From contig NZ_JAUTAN010000001.1 in NCBI RefSeq assembly GCF_030818655.1, positions 1,426,001 to 1,490,000 on the forward strand: a stretch of 64,000 bases of DNA, in the 5' to 3' direction. This stretch comes from Nocardioides zeae (GTDB lineage: Bacteria > Actinomycetota > Actinomycetes > Propionibacteriales > Nocardioidaceae). The position numbers were made by a program, and so were the translations under genes. Shown here one piece after another: positions 52,568 to 60,874 of the stretch. Below the pieces are notes generated by a model that worked only from the letters and a program-made list of their open reading frames with translations, did not search any database and was not told the origin of the DNA. Each line of letters begins with the position of its first letter. The first letter of the stretch is position 1.

Positions 52568-52585
52568 GTTCAGAATCATCTGAAC
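52568..52585 (-). promoter_or_regulatory. Operator GTTCAGA-N4-TCTGAAC before the LuxR gene
   Basis: Perfect 7-base arms with spacer ATCA, 20 bases before the LuxR start. It has the same arms as the exporter operator at 51809-51824. Confidence 0.6.
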
Positions 52586-52664
52586 ATGGCGGGGGGGCTC
52601 GAGGGGTGTCGGCTCGGTTACATTCCGAGGAAGCCGGATGCCGGGGCGGCCGGGCGTGGCTCGT

Positions 52665-53801
52665 TCATCCCGACGTCAACGGATGCCGGTTCACGGCGGC
52701 GACCAGCTCCTCGGCAACGGTGTCGAGGTAGACGTCCGTCGTCGCGATCGAGGCGTGACCGAGCAGGTCCTTGATGACGTTGACCGGCACGCCGTGGTGC
52801 ACCAGCACGGTGGCCGCGGTGTGCCGCAGCCCGTGGGGCGTCACGCGGCGGCGCAGCCGCGGGGGGAGCGCGTCGCACGACCGCTTCACCATGAGCTGCA
52901 CGTCGCGGGGTCGGATGCGGAGGCCCCGCCAGGTCAGGAGCAGCGCCCGCTCGGCGTCCTCGACCCCGACGGTCACGACCCGCTCACCGGTCTCCGGGTC
53001 CTTGACCGTCCGCGGCTGGGGCGTCGGGCGGGAGCCCGCGACGTACGCGTCGACCATCGCGACGGTGCCGGGGGAGAGGGGCACCCACCGCTCCTTGCTG
53101 CCCTTGCCGAGGACGCGCAGCCAGGTCTGGGTCGCGTAGTCGCCGTCCGCGCCCGACCCCTCGCCGACGATCCGCTCCTCGATGTCGGCCTGGTCGATCC
53201 CGCAGAGCTCGGAGACCCGGATGCCGGTCTCGAGCAGCAGCCGGAAGATCAGCTCGTCGCGCGGACCGAGGTCGCGGTCGGCGCCGGGCTTGGTGGCCGC
53301 ACCCGGCGGCGTCGCCGTGGTGCCGTCGAGGAGCGCCTTCGCGACGGGCGTGGGCACGGCCTTGCGGGCGGGGTCGGAGGTGCGGGGCCGCTTGACGCGC
53401 ACCTCCGCGTCGAGCACCGGGTTCGCCTCGACCCAGCGCTCACGGGTCGCCCGCTCGAAGAACCGCGAGACGGAGGACTGGAAGCGGCGGGTCGCGCCAG
53501 CGCCGCGGGTCTTGGTGGACCCGGGAGCCGGTACGGCGCTGCCGCCGTCCCGGTTGCCGCGGAAGCGGCCGTCGGGCCGGGCGCCGTAGGCGAGCACGAT
53601 GTCGTCGAGCTGCGCCCCGGTGATGTCGTCGAGCACGGTCTCGGGACCGGCCAGCTCGACGAACTCGGCCAGGTCGCGCCGGTAGTTCGCGGCCGTCGTC
53701 GCGGCCAGCGAGTGACCCGCGACCGCCCGCGCGACGCCGTCGAGGTAGCGGTCGACCGCCACCCGCACCGTGACCCGGTCCAGCTCCCGTGCAGCGACCA
53801 C
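52665..53801 (-). CDS. Tyrosine recombinase (XerC/D-like integrase)
   Basis: This 378-residue recombinase has an N-terminal SAM-like core-binding domain and a C-terminal catalytic domain with all residues: Arg in LETGIRVSE, Lys in LGKGSKERW, His-x2-Arg in HGLRHTAATV, His in LLGHASIATTDVY and the Tyr nucleophile there. It is longer than chromosomal XerC/D because of a charged insert around residues 85-115. GTG 53801 is preceded by TACCGT six bases upstream. Its place at the edge of the biosynthetic cluster could reflect past mobility, but I see no attachment repeats or tRNA; it may be an ordinary Xer protein. Confidence 0.88.
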   Translation of the reverse strand: MVAARELDRVTVRVAVDRYLDGVARAVAGHSLAATTAANYRRDLAEFVELAGPETVLDDITGAQLDDIVLAYGARPDGRFRGNRDGGSAVPAPGSTKTRGAGATRRFQSSVSRFFERATRERWVEANPVLDAEVRVKRPRTSDPARKAVPTPVAKALLDGTTATPPGAATKPGADRDLGPRDELIFRLLLETGIRVSELCGIDQADIEERIVGEGSGADGDYATQTWLRVLGKGSKERWVPLSPGTVAMVDAYVAGSRPTPQPRTVKDPETGERVVTVGVEDAERALLLTWRGLRIRPRDVQLMVKRSCDALPPRLRRRVTPHGLRHTAATVLVHHGVPVNVIKDLLGHASIATTDVYLDTVAEELVAAVNRHPLTSG

Positions 53802-53807
53802 GGGAGG

Positions 53808-53813
53808 ACGGTA
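53808..53813 (-). promoter_or_regulatory. -10 hexamer TACCGT, leaderless recombinase
   Basis: On the minus strand TACCGT is followed by six bases and GTG 53801. Confidence 0.5.
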
Positions 53814-53848
53814 GCCAGGTCGCCGCCCGCCGCGGCGGAGGCGCGCGG

Positions 53849-54460
53849 TCAGCCCTGGGCGGGACGCCACATGGTCGTCAGGCCCTCGTCGTCACCCGGC
53901 CCTCCGATGCGGCCCCGGGGAGCGAAGCCGAAGCGCTCGTAGAGCCGCTGGTTCACCGGGCTCGTCGCCTCGAGGTACGCCGCGGCGCCGTCGGCGTCGA
54001 TCGTCGCCAGCCGGTGGCGCAGGAGCGCGCTGCCCACGCCGAGCCCGCGGGCCGCGCCCCCGACCGCGATGTCCGTGAGGTACCAGTGCGGCGTCGCGGG
54101 CCGGGCCGCGGCGTACCGCGCGCTCTCCGCGTGCGACGCCCGCAGGTTGCGGACCCCGACGGCGCCGACGGCGCGGGGGAGCCCGCGCAGTCCGACCAGG
54201 GGAGCCCGGCGCCGGTCCGGCGCCTCCCAGACGGCCACGCCGATGACGGGTCCGCCGGGCTCCCGACGGGCGACGTCCACGATGCCGGCGACGAGCGCGC
54301 CGCGGACGGTGCCCTCGTAGACGGCCGCGACCCGGCTGTGGCGGTCGTGCTCGCCCGGCACGAGGCGGTGGAGGGCCGGATCGTCGGCGAGCGCCTCGGC
54401 GAGGACGGCGGCGCAGGCACGGACGTCGGCGGTCGTCGCGACTCCGAGGGGGACGGTCAT
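53849..54460 (-). CDS. GNAT-family N-acetyltransferase
   Basis: This 203-residue protein has the GNAT fold: an N-terminal ATTADVRACAAVLAEAL, the acetyl-CoA loop YLTDIAVGGAARGLGVGSALL, and the terminal LYERFGFAPRGR. ATG 54460 is preceded by GGGAGG. It is divergent from aqpZ. The acceptor is unknown. Confidence 0.88.
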   Translation of the reverse strand: MTVPLGVATTADVRACAAVLAEALADDPALHRLVPGEHDRHSRVAAVYEGTVRGALVAGIVDVARREPGGPVIGVAVWEAPDRRRAPLVGLRGLPRAVGAVGVRNLRASHAESARYAAARPATPHWYLTDIAVGGAARGLGVGSALLRHRLATIDADGAAAYLEATSPVNQRLYERFGFAPRGRIGGPGDDEGLTTMWRPAQG

Positions 54461-54569
54461 GTGGTGATCCTCCCAGGAGGTCGAGCGTGACGATCGCACC
54501 GCGCCGCGCGACCAACTCCCGTCCGACCGTCCCGGCCACCCGGCCCCGACCCGAACCGAGGAGCACCGC

Positions 54570-55346
54570 ATGACCCGCGCCACCCGTCCCACGCCCGCCC
54601 GCGCCGAGGCCGCCCCGGCCCGCCTCGGCCCGCGCCTGGCCGCCGAGACCGTCGGCACCTTCTGGCTCGTCCTGGCCGGCTGCGGCACGGCCGTGCTGGC
54701 GGGGGAGCAGGTGGGGTACCTCGGCGTCGCCCTCGCGTTCGGGCTCGCGGTGCTCACGATGGCGTACGCCGTCGGTCACGTCTCCGGCGGTCACTTCAAC
54801 CCCGCCGTGACGCTGGGCCTCGCCGTCGCCCGTCGCTTCGAGTGGCGCGACGTGCCGGCGTACGTCGCGGCGCAGCTCGTCGGCGCGAGCGTGGCCGGTG
54901 GGCTGCTCTACGTGGTCGCGTCGGGCCGCGACGGGTTCTCCGTCGCCGACGGCTTCGCCACCAACGGCTTCGGTGACCGGTCACCGGAGGGCTACACGCT
55001 GCTGGCGGCCGCCGTGACGGAGGTCGTGCTCACCGCCGTCTTCGTGTTCGTCATCCTCGGCGTCACCGACCGCCGTGCGCCCGTCGGCTTCGCGCCGCTC
55101 GCCATCGGCCTCACGCTGACCGCCGTGCACCTGGTCTCGATCCCGGTCACCAACACCTCGGTCAACCCGGCGCGGTCGCTGGGCGTCGCCTGGTTCGACA
55201 CCGCGGCGCTGGGCCAGTCGTGGCTGTTCGTCGTCGCGCCGCTCGCGGGCGCGGCGATCGCCGGCCTCGCGTACGCCGTCACCACCGGGGTCGACCGCCG
55301 CGACGTGGACGTCGACGGCGGGCCGGCCACCCGGTCGGCCGCCTGA
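54570..55346 (+). CDS. aqpZ: Aquaporin Z-type water channel
   Basis: This 258-residue MIP-family channel has six transmembrane helices and both NPA motifs ([11 protein letters not shown] and [11 protein letters not shown]). The aromatic/arginine filter with a His ([11 protein letters not shown]) suggests a water-selective aquaporin instead of a glycerol facilitator. The N-terminus has an Arg/Ala-rich tail. It converges on the Pr6Pr gene with ten bases between stops. Confidence 0.93.
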   Translation: MTRATRPTPARAEAAPARLGPRLAAETVGTFWLVLAGCGTAVLAGEQVGYLGVALAFGLAVLTMAYAVGHVSGGHFNPAVTLGLAVARRFEWRDVPAYVAAQLVGASVAGGLLYVVASGRDGFSVADGFATNGFGDRSPEGYTLLAAAVTEVVLTAVFVFVILGVTDRRAPVGFAPLAIGLTLTAVHLVSIPVTNTSVNPARSLGVAWFDTAALGQSWLFVVAPLAGAAIAGLAYAVTTGVDRRDVDVDGGPATRSAA

Positions 55347-55356
55347 CCCGGCCGCC

Positions 55357-56010
55357 TCAGGCAGGGCGGCGCGAGCTGCGGGGGAGCAGGGTCCCCCGCA
55401 GCCGCGAACCCGCCCAGACGACGGCGCCCGCCGCCACGAGTGCGACGAGCAGCCCCACGCAGTGCGCGGCGAGGGAGGCCACGCCGCGCTCCGGCAGGAG
55501 GAAGCCGTAGGGCACCCAGCCGTCCGTGGCCCCGCGGACGAGCACGACGACCAGCCAGACGACGGGGTACGGCAGGACGATCCACCAGGACCGCCACCGC
55601 AGCCGGTGCCGGTCACCGACGAGCAGCCAGTCGAGCAGTGCGAGCGCCGGGAACACCACGTGCAGCACCGCACTGACCCACGCCGGCGCAGTGCCCGTGC
55701 CGGGGATCAGGCTGTTGTAGACGACCGCGACGACCAACAGGCACGCGGTGGCGACGCCACGGGCGGTCGCCAGCCACGCGGGCGCGGGGCGCCCGAGGAG
55801 CATCAGCACGCCCGCGCCTCCCAGGAGCACGCTCATCAGCAGGTTCGTCTGGTTCGTGAAGTATCCGAAGTAGTCGAACGGGTTGCTGTCGCCGACGGCG
55901 ATGCGCTCGACGTAGGTCAGCATCAGCAGCACGACGACGACCGCCGACACGGCCACGCGCGCCGTGCCGACGGCGATCGCGACGCGACGGTGCGTGGTGT
56001 CGAGGTCCAT
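55357..56010 (-). CDS. Pr6Pr family membrane protein
   Basis: This 217-residue polytopic protein has six predicted helices and the family motif FGYFTNQTNLLMSVLL, then PYPVVWLVVVLVRGATDGWVPYGFL. It belongs to the Pr6Pr (FAR-17a/AIG1-like) group, of unknown biochemical function in bacteria. A TAGGGT hexamer seven bases before the ATG suggests leaderless transcription. Confidence 0.85.
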   Translation of the reverse strand: MDLDTTHRRVAIAVGTARVAVSAVVVVLLMLTYVERIAVGDSNPFDYFGYFTNQTNLLMSVLLGGAGVLMLLGRPAPAWLATARGVATACLLVVAVVYNSLIPGTGTAPAWVSAVLHVVFPALALLDWLLVGDRHRLRWRSWWIVLPYPVVWLVVVLVRGATDGWVPYGFLLPERGVASLAAHCVGLLVALVAAGAVVWAGSRLRGTLLPRSSRRPA

Positions 56011-56017
56011 GCCGGCA

Positions 56018-56023
56018 ACCCTA
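56018..56023 (-). promoter_or_regulatory. -10 hexamer TAGGGT, leaderless Pr6Pr gene
   Basis: On the minus strand TAGGGT is followed by seven bases and ATG 56010. Confidence 0.5.
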
Positions 56024-56147
56024 GGGGTCGGGCTGGGTATCCGGTGGTCGCGCGGGGAGACGGTTCGTACTACGTTCTTTCACCGTAATACGCAGTGACA
56101 CGTCAGGTAGCGACGGGGAAGTGGCGTGCACCTGCCACAGTGGCGCC

Positions 56148-57740
56148 GTGACGTACTCCGAGGTGCTGTTCCCCGGCCGCCACCACGCGGTCACCGCGTT
56201 CCAGGTCGAGTACCTGCACCGGCTGCTCGCCGGTGAGGTCACGGACGCATCCGACCAGCCGATCGCCGTGGCCGACGACGCGGTCGTCATCTGGCCGGTC
56301 ACGTCGGCCAACCACGCCTGGACGCGACGCAACCCGCTGCCGGGCCACCGCCGCGAGGCCCTCGTGGAACGCGTCTCGGTTGCCTCCGGGTTGCCGAGCC
56401 TCGTCGTGCCGGTGCCCGACGTGCCGCAGCACCCCCGGTTCGCCGAGCTCGTCGTGACGACCGTCGCCACGGCGCTGGGCCACCGACCGGCGCCGTCGCC
56501 CGAGCACACCCTGGTCGCCTGCTCGACGCCGGCGGTCGCCGCGTCGTACCGAGCCCTCGGCTTCGCCGTCGTCGGCGTCGAGGACGCCGTCGAGACCGCG
56601 CCCGAGGACCAGCCCGCGCGCCCCTGGGAGGTCGTGCAGCGGCTCGCCGAGGGCGACGCGTCCTGGCGGCTGATCGCGCACCCGGAGACGGTGGCGTTCT
56701 ACGAGCGGTACGACGTGCCCCGCCTCGTGGCCGACCTCTTCGCCGACCCGGTGGTCTCCAGCGAGGGCGACCTGACGACCACGCGCGACTACCGCACCTA
56801 CGCCGCGTCCTTCGAGACCGCCTCCGACCGCAAGTTTGAGCAGGTCGGACCGCTCCTCGAGCCCGGTCGGGTCGTCGACGTCGGCTGTGCCACCGGTGGG
56901 CTGCTGGAGCGCATCGCCGCCGACCCGCGGTTCGCCGAGTCGGACCTGTTCGGCGTCGACATCGCGCGGCCGTTGCTCGACGAGGCCGAGCACAAGAAGG
57001 CCACCGGCGTCTTCGCGAACCCCAACATCTGGTTCGTGCGCGCCAACATCCTCTCCGGCCCGGTGATGCCCGCCGCCTCGATCGACTCCACCGTCACCGT
57101 GGCGCTCACCCACGAGGTGTTCTCGTACGGCGCGGGTCGCGCCGACGTCGAGGCGTTCGCCCGGCGCGTCCACGAGCACACGCGCATCGGCGGGGTCTGG
57201 GTGAACTCCGACGTCCTCGGTCCCGACGAGCCGGACCGGCTGGTGCGGCTGACCCTGCGGACCGACGACGGCGTCACGCCCGTCGAGCCCCACCGCGAGC
57301 TGGACGACCTGGCACCCGCCGAGGTGGCGGCGTACGTCGAGTGCCTGTCGACCGCCGGGCGCCTCGTGCAGTTCGCGCACGACTTCCCCCGGCTCTCCGG
57401 GACCGCGTTCGCCGCGGAGCGGCTGCCGACGGACGACGGCACCGCGACGTACCAGCTGCGGCTCGGCGACGCCATGGAGTTCCTCACGACGAAGGACTAC
57501 GCCGACAACTGGCTCAGCGAGTGCCACGAGTCGTTCTGCGGGCTGAGCTTCGCCGACTGGCGGACCGTGCTGACGGACGCCGGGTTCACCCTCGACCCCA
57601 CCTCGGCGGCCTGGCGCAACGAGTGGCTGGCCGAGCATCGGTTTTCCCCCGTGGCCGAGCTCGCCGACGCCGGGACCGGTGCGCCTCTCCCCTGGCCGGT
57701 CACCCACGTGCTCACCGTGGCGCGACGGCCGTTGGGCTGA
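56148..57740 (+). CDS. Two-domain protein: degenerate nucleotidyltransferase-like N-terminus + SAM methyltransferase
   Basis: This protein of about 530 residues begins YSEVLFPGRHHAVTAFQVEYL, which resembles the GRFQPFHxGH start of cytidylyl/NMN adenylyltransferases but lacks the HxGH catalytic pair. Residues from about 240 contain a class I methyltransferase with VVDVGCATGGLLERI, LFGVDIARPLLDEA and TVTVALTHEVFSYG. I do not recognise the family beyond this. Possible role in small-molecule or nucleotide methylation. GTG 56148 is the chosen start; a GTG at 56121 is in frame but has no ribosome binding site. Confidence 0.7.
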   Translation: MTYSEVLFPGRHHAVTAFQVEYLHRLLAGEVTDASDQPIAVADDAVVIWPVTSANHAWTRRNPLPGHRREALVERVSVASGLPSLVVPVPDVPQHPRFAELVVTTVATALGHRPAPSPEHTLVACSTPAVAASYRALGFAVVGVEDAVETAPEDQPARPWEVVQRLAEGDASWRLIAHPETVAFYERYDVPRLVADLFADPVVSSEGDLTTTRDYRTYAASFETASDRKFEQVGPLLEPGRVVDVGCATGGLLERIAADPRFAESDLFGVDIARPLLDEAEHKKATGVFANPNIWFVRANILSGPVMPAASIDSTVTVALTHEVFSYGAGRADVEAFARRVHEHTRIGGVWVNSDVLGPDEPDRLVRLTLRTDDGVTPVEPHRELDDLAPAEVAAYVECLSTAGRLVQFAHDFPRLSGTAFAAERLPTDDGTATYQLRLGDAMEFLTTKDYADNWLSECHESFCGLSFADWRTVLTDAGFTLDPTSAAWRNEWLAEHRFSPVAELADAGTGAPLPWPVTHVLTVARRPLG

Positions 57741-57761
57741 GCACGTTCGGCGCTCTGGTCG

Positions 57762-58382
57762 TCACGGGAGCGGGATGCCCGCTCCGCCCTTCGACTGCTG
57801 GTAGGTCGCCGAGAGCGCGTCGTACGTCGTCCGCAGGCGCACCACGGCGTCCGCGGCGGCGGGGTCGTCGGAGGTCGCCACCGCTGCGGCGAGGTCGGCC
57901 GTGGTGAGGAACGGGCTGCTGCGGTTGTAGAGGTCGCGGCCGGGCGCGGGCGCGTCGCGGTCGGGATCGGGCACGGCGTAGACGGCCTTGAGGATCGCGA
58001 TGTCGTGCGGGATCGCGAAGGCGTCGGCGGAGTCGGCGTGGCTGAAGAGGTACGCCGCGTCCGCGAACCCCGACCACGCGAGCGCCGAGAGGCACAACGA
58101 GCACGGCTCGTGGGTCGCGAGGAACAAGCAGTCACCCGGATCCGGACGGTCGGAGGCCGGCAGCTCGTGGAAGAGCTTGATGGCGTGCACCTCGCCGTGC
58201 CACAGCGGGTTCCGGGTCTCCGCGTTCGTGGCGGCGAGGACCAGCGAACGGTCTTCCCGCCGCAGGATCGCGGCCCCGAACAGCTTGTTGCCCTCCTCGA
58301 CCCCCGCCCGCGTCAGCGGTACGACGTCGTGCTCGACCACCTCGAGCAGGCGAGCCACCAGCGACGGGTCGGTCAGGTCCAT
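57762..58382 (-). CDS. Cytidine/deoxycytidylate deaminase-like zinc protein
   Basis: This 206-residue protein has the deaminase zinc motifs: His-x-Glu in LWHGEVHAIK and Pro-Cys-x2-Cys in HEPCSLCLSAL. NAETRNPLWHGE matches guanine-deaminase or tRNA-adenosine-deaminase-like family members. ATG 58382 is preceded by GGGAGGGG. Substrate (a nucleobase or related heterocycle) is not determined. A strong hairpin lies just upstream of its ribosome binding site. Confidence 0.87.
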   Translation of the reverse strand: MDLTDPSLVARLLEVVEHDVVPLTRAGVEEGNKLFGAAILRREDRSLVLAATNAETRNPLWHGEVHAIKLFHELPASDRPDPGDCLFLATHEPCSLCLSALAWSGFADAAYLFSHADSADAFAIPHDIAILKAVYAVPDPDRDAPAPGRDLYNRSSPFLTTADLAAAVATSDDPAAADAVVRLRTTYDALSATYQQSKGGAGIPLP

Positions 58383-58391
58383 GCGTCTCCC

Positions 58392-58421
58392 CTCCCGGAC
58401 GCCCCGGTGGGCGTCCGGGAG
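58392..58421 (-). terminator. 13-bp hairpin between 58473 gene and deaminase
   Basis: CTCCCGGACGCCC, loop CGGT, GGGCGTCCGGGAG. It lies 52 bases past the stop of the minus-strand membrane-protein gene and just before the deaminase ribosome binding site, which itself overlaps the stem (GGGAGGGG). It is probably a terminator; it could also occlude translation of the deaminase. Confidence 0.6.
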
Positions 58422-58472
58422 CAAGAGGACCCGATCCACGTCACGGCAGCGTGACGAGGACGTGACGCGCGA

Positions 58473-59063
58473 TCACCCGGAGGCGCGGCCCGAGGAGACG
58501 ACCAGACCGTTGCTGCTCGTCAGGCGCCACGACTTCTCGACGGGCCCGGTGAGGGCGACGACACCGGACGACACGACCGTGATCTCGTCGCCGGTCGTCA
58601 GCTTCTCCTTGAGTGCGGCCACCTGCGGCGGCGACAGCCGCGCGGTCGACATCCGCCAGCTCGACGTCTCGGCCGCTCCGGGCGTCATGTGGTCGGGTGC
58701 GCCGGCCTCGTCGAGCACGATCGTCTGCACCTGCTCGCTCGCGAGGTGCACCACCAGGTGGCCCTGGCCCTCCGTCACCCGCGTCACGCGACCGTGCTCG
58801 TGGTGGGTGACGAAACGGCGCCCCAGGTCGGGCAGGTGCTGCAGCTCCGCCAGGCGACGACGAGCCATCAGCGACAACGACGTGACGGCAGCGGCCGCAC
58901 CGGCGAGGGTCAGCAGGGCGACGACACCGGCGACCTCGGCCATGTGCTCGGGGCCGGCCAGGAGGACACCGACGCCACCGGCGACCAGCACGGCGATCGC
59001 CGCCGCGGCAGGAGCGAGGCCGACCAGACGGCGACGCGAACGGGAGACGGGTGACACCGACAT
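58473..59063 (-). CDS. Hypothetical membrane protein
   Basis: This 196-residue protein has two transmembrane helices near the N-terminus (AAAAIAVLVAGGVGVLLA and VAGVVALLTLAGAAAAVTSLSLM) and a soluble C-terminal domain of about 120 residues with no recognised motif. ATG 59063 is preceded by GGAGG. I do not recognise the family. Confidence 0.72.
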   Translation of the reverse strand: MSVSPVSRSRRRLVGLAPAAAAIAVLVAGGVGVLLAGPEHMAEVAGVVALLTLAGAAAAVTSLSLMARRRLAELQHLPDLGRRFVTHHEHGRVTRVTEGQGHLVVHLASEQVQTIVLDEAGAPDHMTPGAAETSSWRMSTARLSPPQVAALKEKLTTGDEITVVSSGVVALTGPVEKSWRLTSSNGLVVSSGRASG

Positions 59064-59186
59064 GGGAACCTCCGGACAGGGACGTGGTGCGGGATGAACA
59101 CCGCCAGCCTCGTCCTGCTTCCCGTGGACGGGGTCGACGGACGCTGTGAAGTTGCTGTGGTGGGCACGCTCCGCAGCCCGGCCGCC

Positions 59187-59234
59187 GGGCTGGCGGTCGG
59201 GCTGGCGGTCGGGCTGGCGGTCGGGCTGGCGGTG
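59187..59234. repeat. 12-bp tandem repeat, four copies
   Basis: GGGCTGGCGGTC is repeated four times with one final base difference, just downstream of the DUF222/HNH gene on the minus strand. It lies outside coding sequence as called here. Likely a slippage minisatellite. Confidence 0.75.
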
Positions 59235-59241
59235 CTGCGGC

Positions 59242-60711
59242 TCAGGTCTCGTCGCTTGGTTCTGGCGCTGGTCGTGGTGGTGGCCAGGGTCGGGTGCCGT
59301 CGCGGTCGACGAGGTAGGTGAGGCCCATCGGGCTGGTCCAGATGAGGGCATTCGGTGGTTCACCGTCGTCCGGGTGGGTGGGCCGGTAGGTCCAGCGTCT
59401 CCCGGTTCTCATCTCACGGTGGGTCTTCAAGCGGTGGTGGCGTCGGCAGAGCGGGAACAGATTGGCCGTGGAGGTCTGGCCGGCTGGACCGTGCTGGTCG
59501 AAGGCGTCGCAGTGGTCGAGGTCCGCGGTGCGTGAGCTGCGGGTGCAGAAGGGGAAGACGCAGCGCGGCCAGCGGGCCCTGACGTGGTCGGCGATCCGGT
59601 CGGGTGGGGTGTAGCCGTTCACGGCGTCCTCGGTATTGAGGTCGATGACCGGCTTGACGACGACGGTGGTGTCCGGTGCGGCGCACCAGGCCTGGACCTG
59701 CTCGACCGTGACGGCGCCGCGAGGCGCGCCGGGGGTGTCGAGGCGTGCGAGGTCGATACCGGTCCTGCCGGTGCAGGCGTCGATCCCGGGACCGAATCCG
59801 TTGAGGGTGCCGGTGATCGCGGCCTCGTCGAGGTGCACGAACAGCACCACCTCGCGGCGAGTCCGCGCCTGCGTGGGTGGCTGGTCCTCGTCGTACTCCA
59901 ACGTCGCCACGCCGTTGCAGCGCCGCGCGATCTCACCGAGGGCGATGGAGCGGCGTACGTCGAGGGCCTGATCGCAGCCCAGGTCGACCAGCTGCCGGGC
60001 CACGTGCGCGACGGTGCGTTCCAGGTCGAGCGCATCAGCCAGGTCCAGCGTCCCGTGGACATCGACGGTGCCGCGCAGTGTCCCGGTCAACGGGTCCGCG
60101 AAGGCGACGTCGCCCAGCTCGATCGTCAGATGGCGCTCTCCGTCGGCCTCGGCCCGTTCGGCCTCGGTGGTCTCGGGGTCGAACCGGGCTGCCGCCTCGG
60201 CCACCAGTCGATCGACCTCGGGACCGGTGGCCTTGGCCGCGACGTACGCGATGTGGCGATCCACGAACCCCGCCGCGTCGAAGGTCAGCGTCCGCGTGCT
60301 CTGCGCGATGCGGCGTCCGCGCCAGACATCGACCTCACCGGCCGCGACACGGGCGTGCACGCGTGGGAGCCGGTAGCGCAGCTCTAACGCGTCACCGACC
60401 AGCCGGCGTGCGGCGTCGAACGAGCACCCACGGGCGGCCGCGACCTCGCCGATGCAGAACTCCGCCACCACCGGTGCCCCGGGACCACCGAGCTCGAGGA
60501 AGTGGTCGCCCGCCAGCGTCTCGGCATGGGACTCGTCGTGCCACTCGCCCAGCACCGTGATCGGGTCACCCACCACCTCGTCCGAGGTGTGCGCAGAAGC
60601 CCAGTCACCCACCGCGACGAACGCAGCCGCCTCCGCCACGCGAGCCGCCGTCGTGCGCTCGCGGACCGCGTCGATCAACGCAGTCGCCGCGTGCTGGGTC
60701 CCCCGATCCAT
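59242..60711 (-). CDS. DUF222 and HNH endonuclease domain protein (13E12-type)
   Basis: This 489-residue protein has an N-terminal DUF222 region (about 1-320) and a C-terminal HNH motif (CVFPFCTRSSRTADLDHCDAFD, then LFPLCRRHHRLKTH). The family is common and often multicopy in mycobacteria and Nocardioides-like actinobacteria (13E12 repeat proteins). It may be a mobile-element nuclease. TAAAGT six bases before the ATG suggests leaderless transcription. Confidence 0.9.
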   Translation of the reverse strand: MDRGTQHAATALIDAVRERTTAARVAEAAAFVAVGDWASAHTSDEVVGDPITVLGEWHDESHAETLAGDHFLELGGPGAPVVAEFCIGEVAAARGCSFDAARRLVGDALELRYRLPRVHARVAAGEVDVWRGRRIAQSTRTLTFDAAGFVDRHIAYVAAKATGPEVDRLVAEAAARFDPETTEAERAEADGERHLTIELGDVAFADPLTGTLRGTVDVHGTLDLADALDLERTVAHVARQLVDLGCDQALDVRRSIALGEIARRCNGVATLEYDEDQPPTQARTRREVVLFVHLDEAAITGTLNGFGPGIDACTGRTGIDLARLDTPGAPRGAVTVEQVQAWCAAPDTTVVVKPVIDLNTEDAVNGYTPPDRIADHVRARWPRCVFPFCTRSSRTADLDHCDAFDQHGPAGQTSTANLFPLCRRHHRLKTHREMRTGRRWTYRPTHPDDGEPPNALIWTSPMGLTYLVDRDGTRPWPPPRPAPEPSDET

Positions 60712-60717
60712 GATCCC

Positions 60718-60723
60718 ACTTTA
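60718..60723 (-). promoter_or_regulatory. -10 hexamer TAAAGT, leaderless DUF222/HNH gene
   Basis: On the minus strand TAAAGT is followed by six bases and ATG 60711. Confidence 0.5.
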
Positions 60724-60785
60724 ATCGAACACGTGTGCGAACGCCACCTCTGCGTGGTGATCTGTGGATGACCATTCCGAGGTCG

Positions 60786-60853
60786 GCGCCGAGTTGTCAC
60801 CTACGCGGCGACGCCTCCCCGCCCGCGCCGCGGCGTACGTGACAACTCGGCGC
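60786..60853. repeat. Interrupted palindrome with 15-bp arms
   Basis: GCGCCGAGTTGTCAC (60786-60800) and GTGACAACTCGGCGC (60839-60853) are perfect complements, with partial inner symmetry around TACG. It abuts a tandem array of related 31-bp units. The 304-base gap between 60711 and 61016 holds only these repeats; I see no gene in it. Confidence 0.65.
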
Positions 60854-60874
60854 GACCAGCTCGCGCGCTTCATG

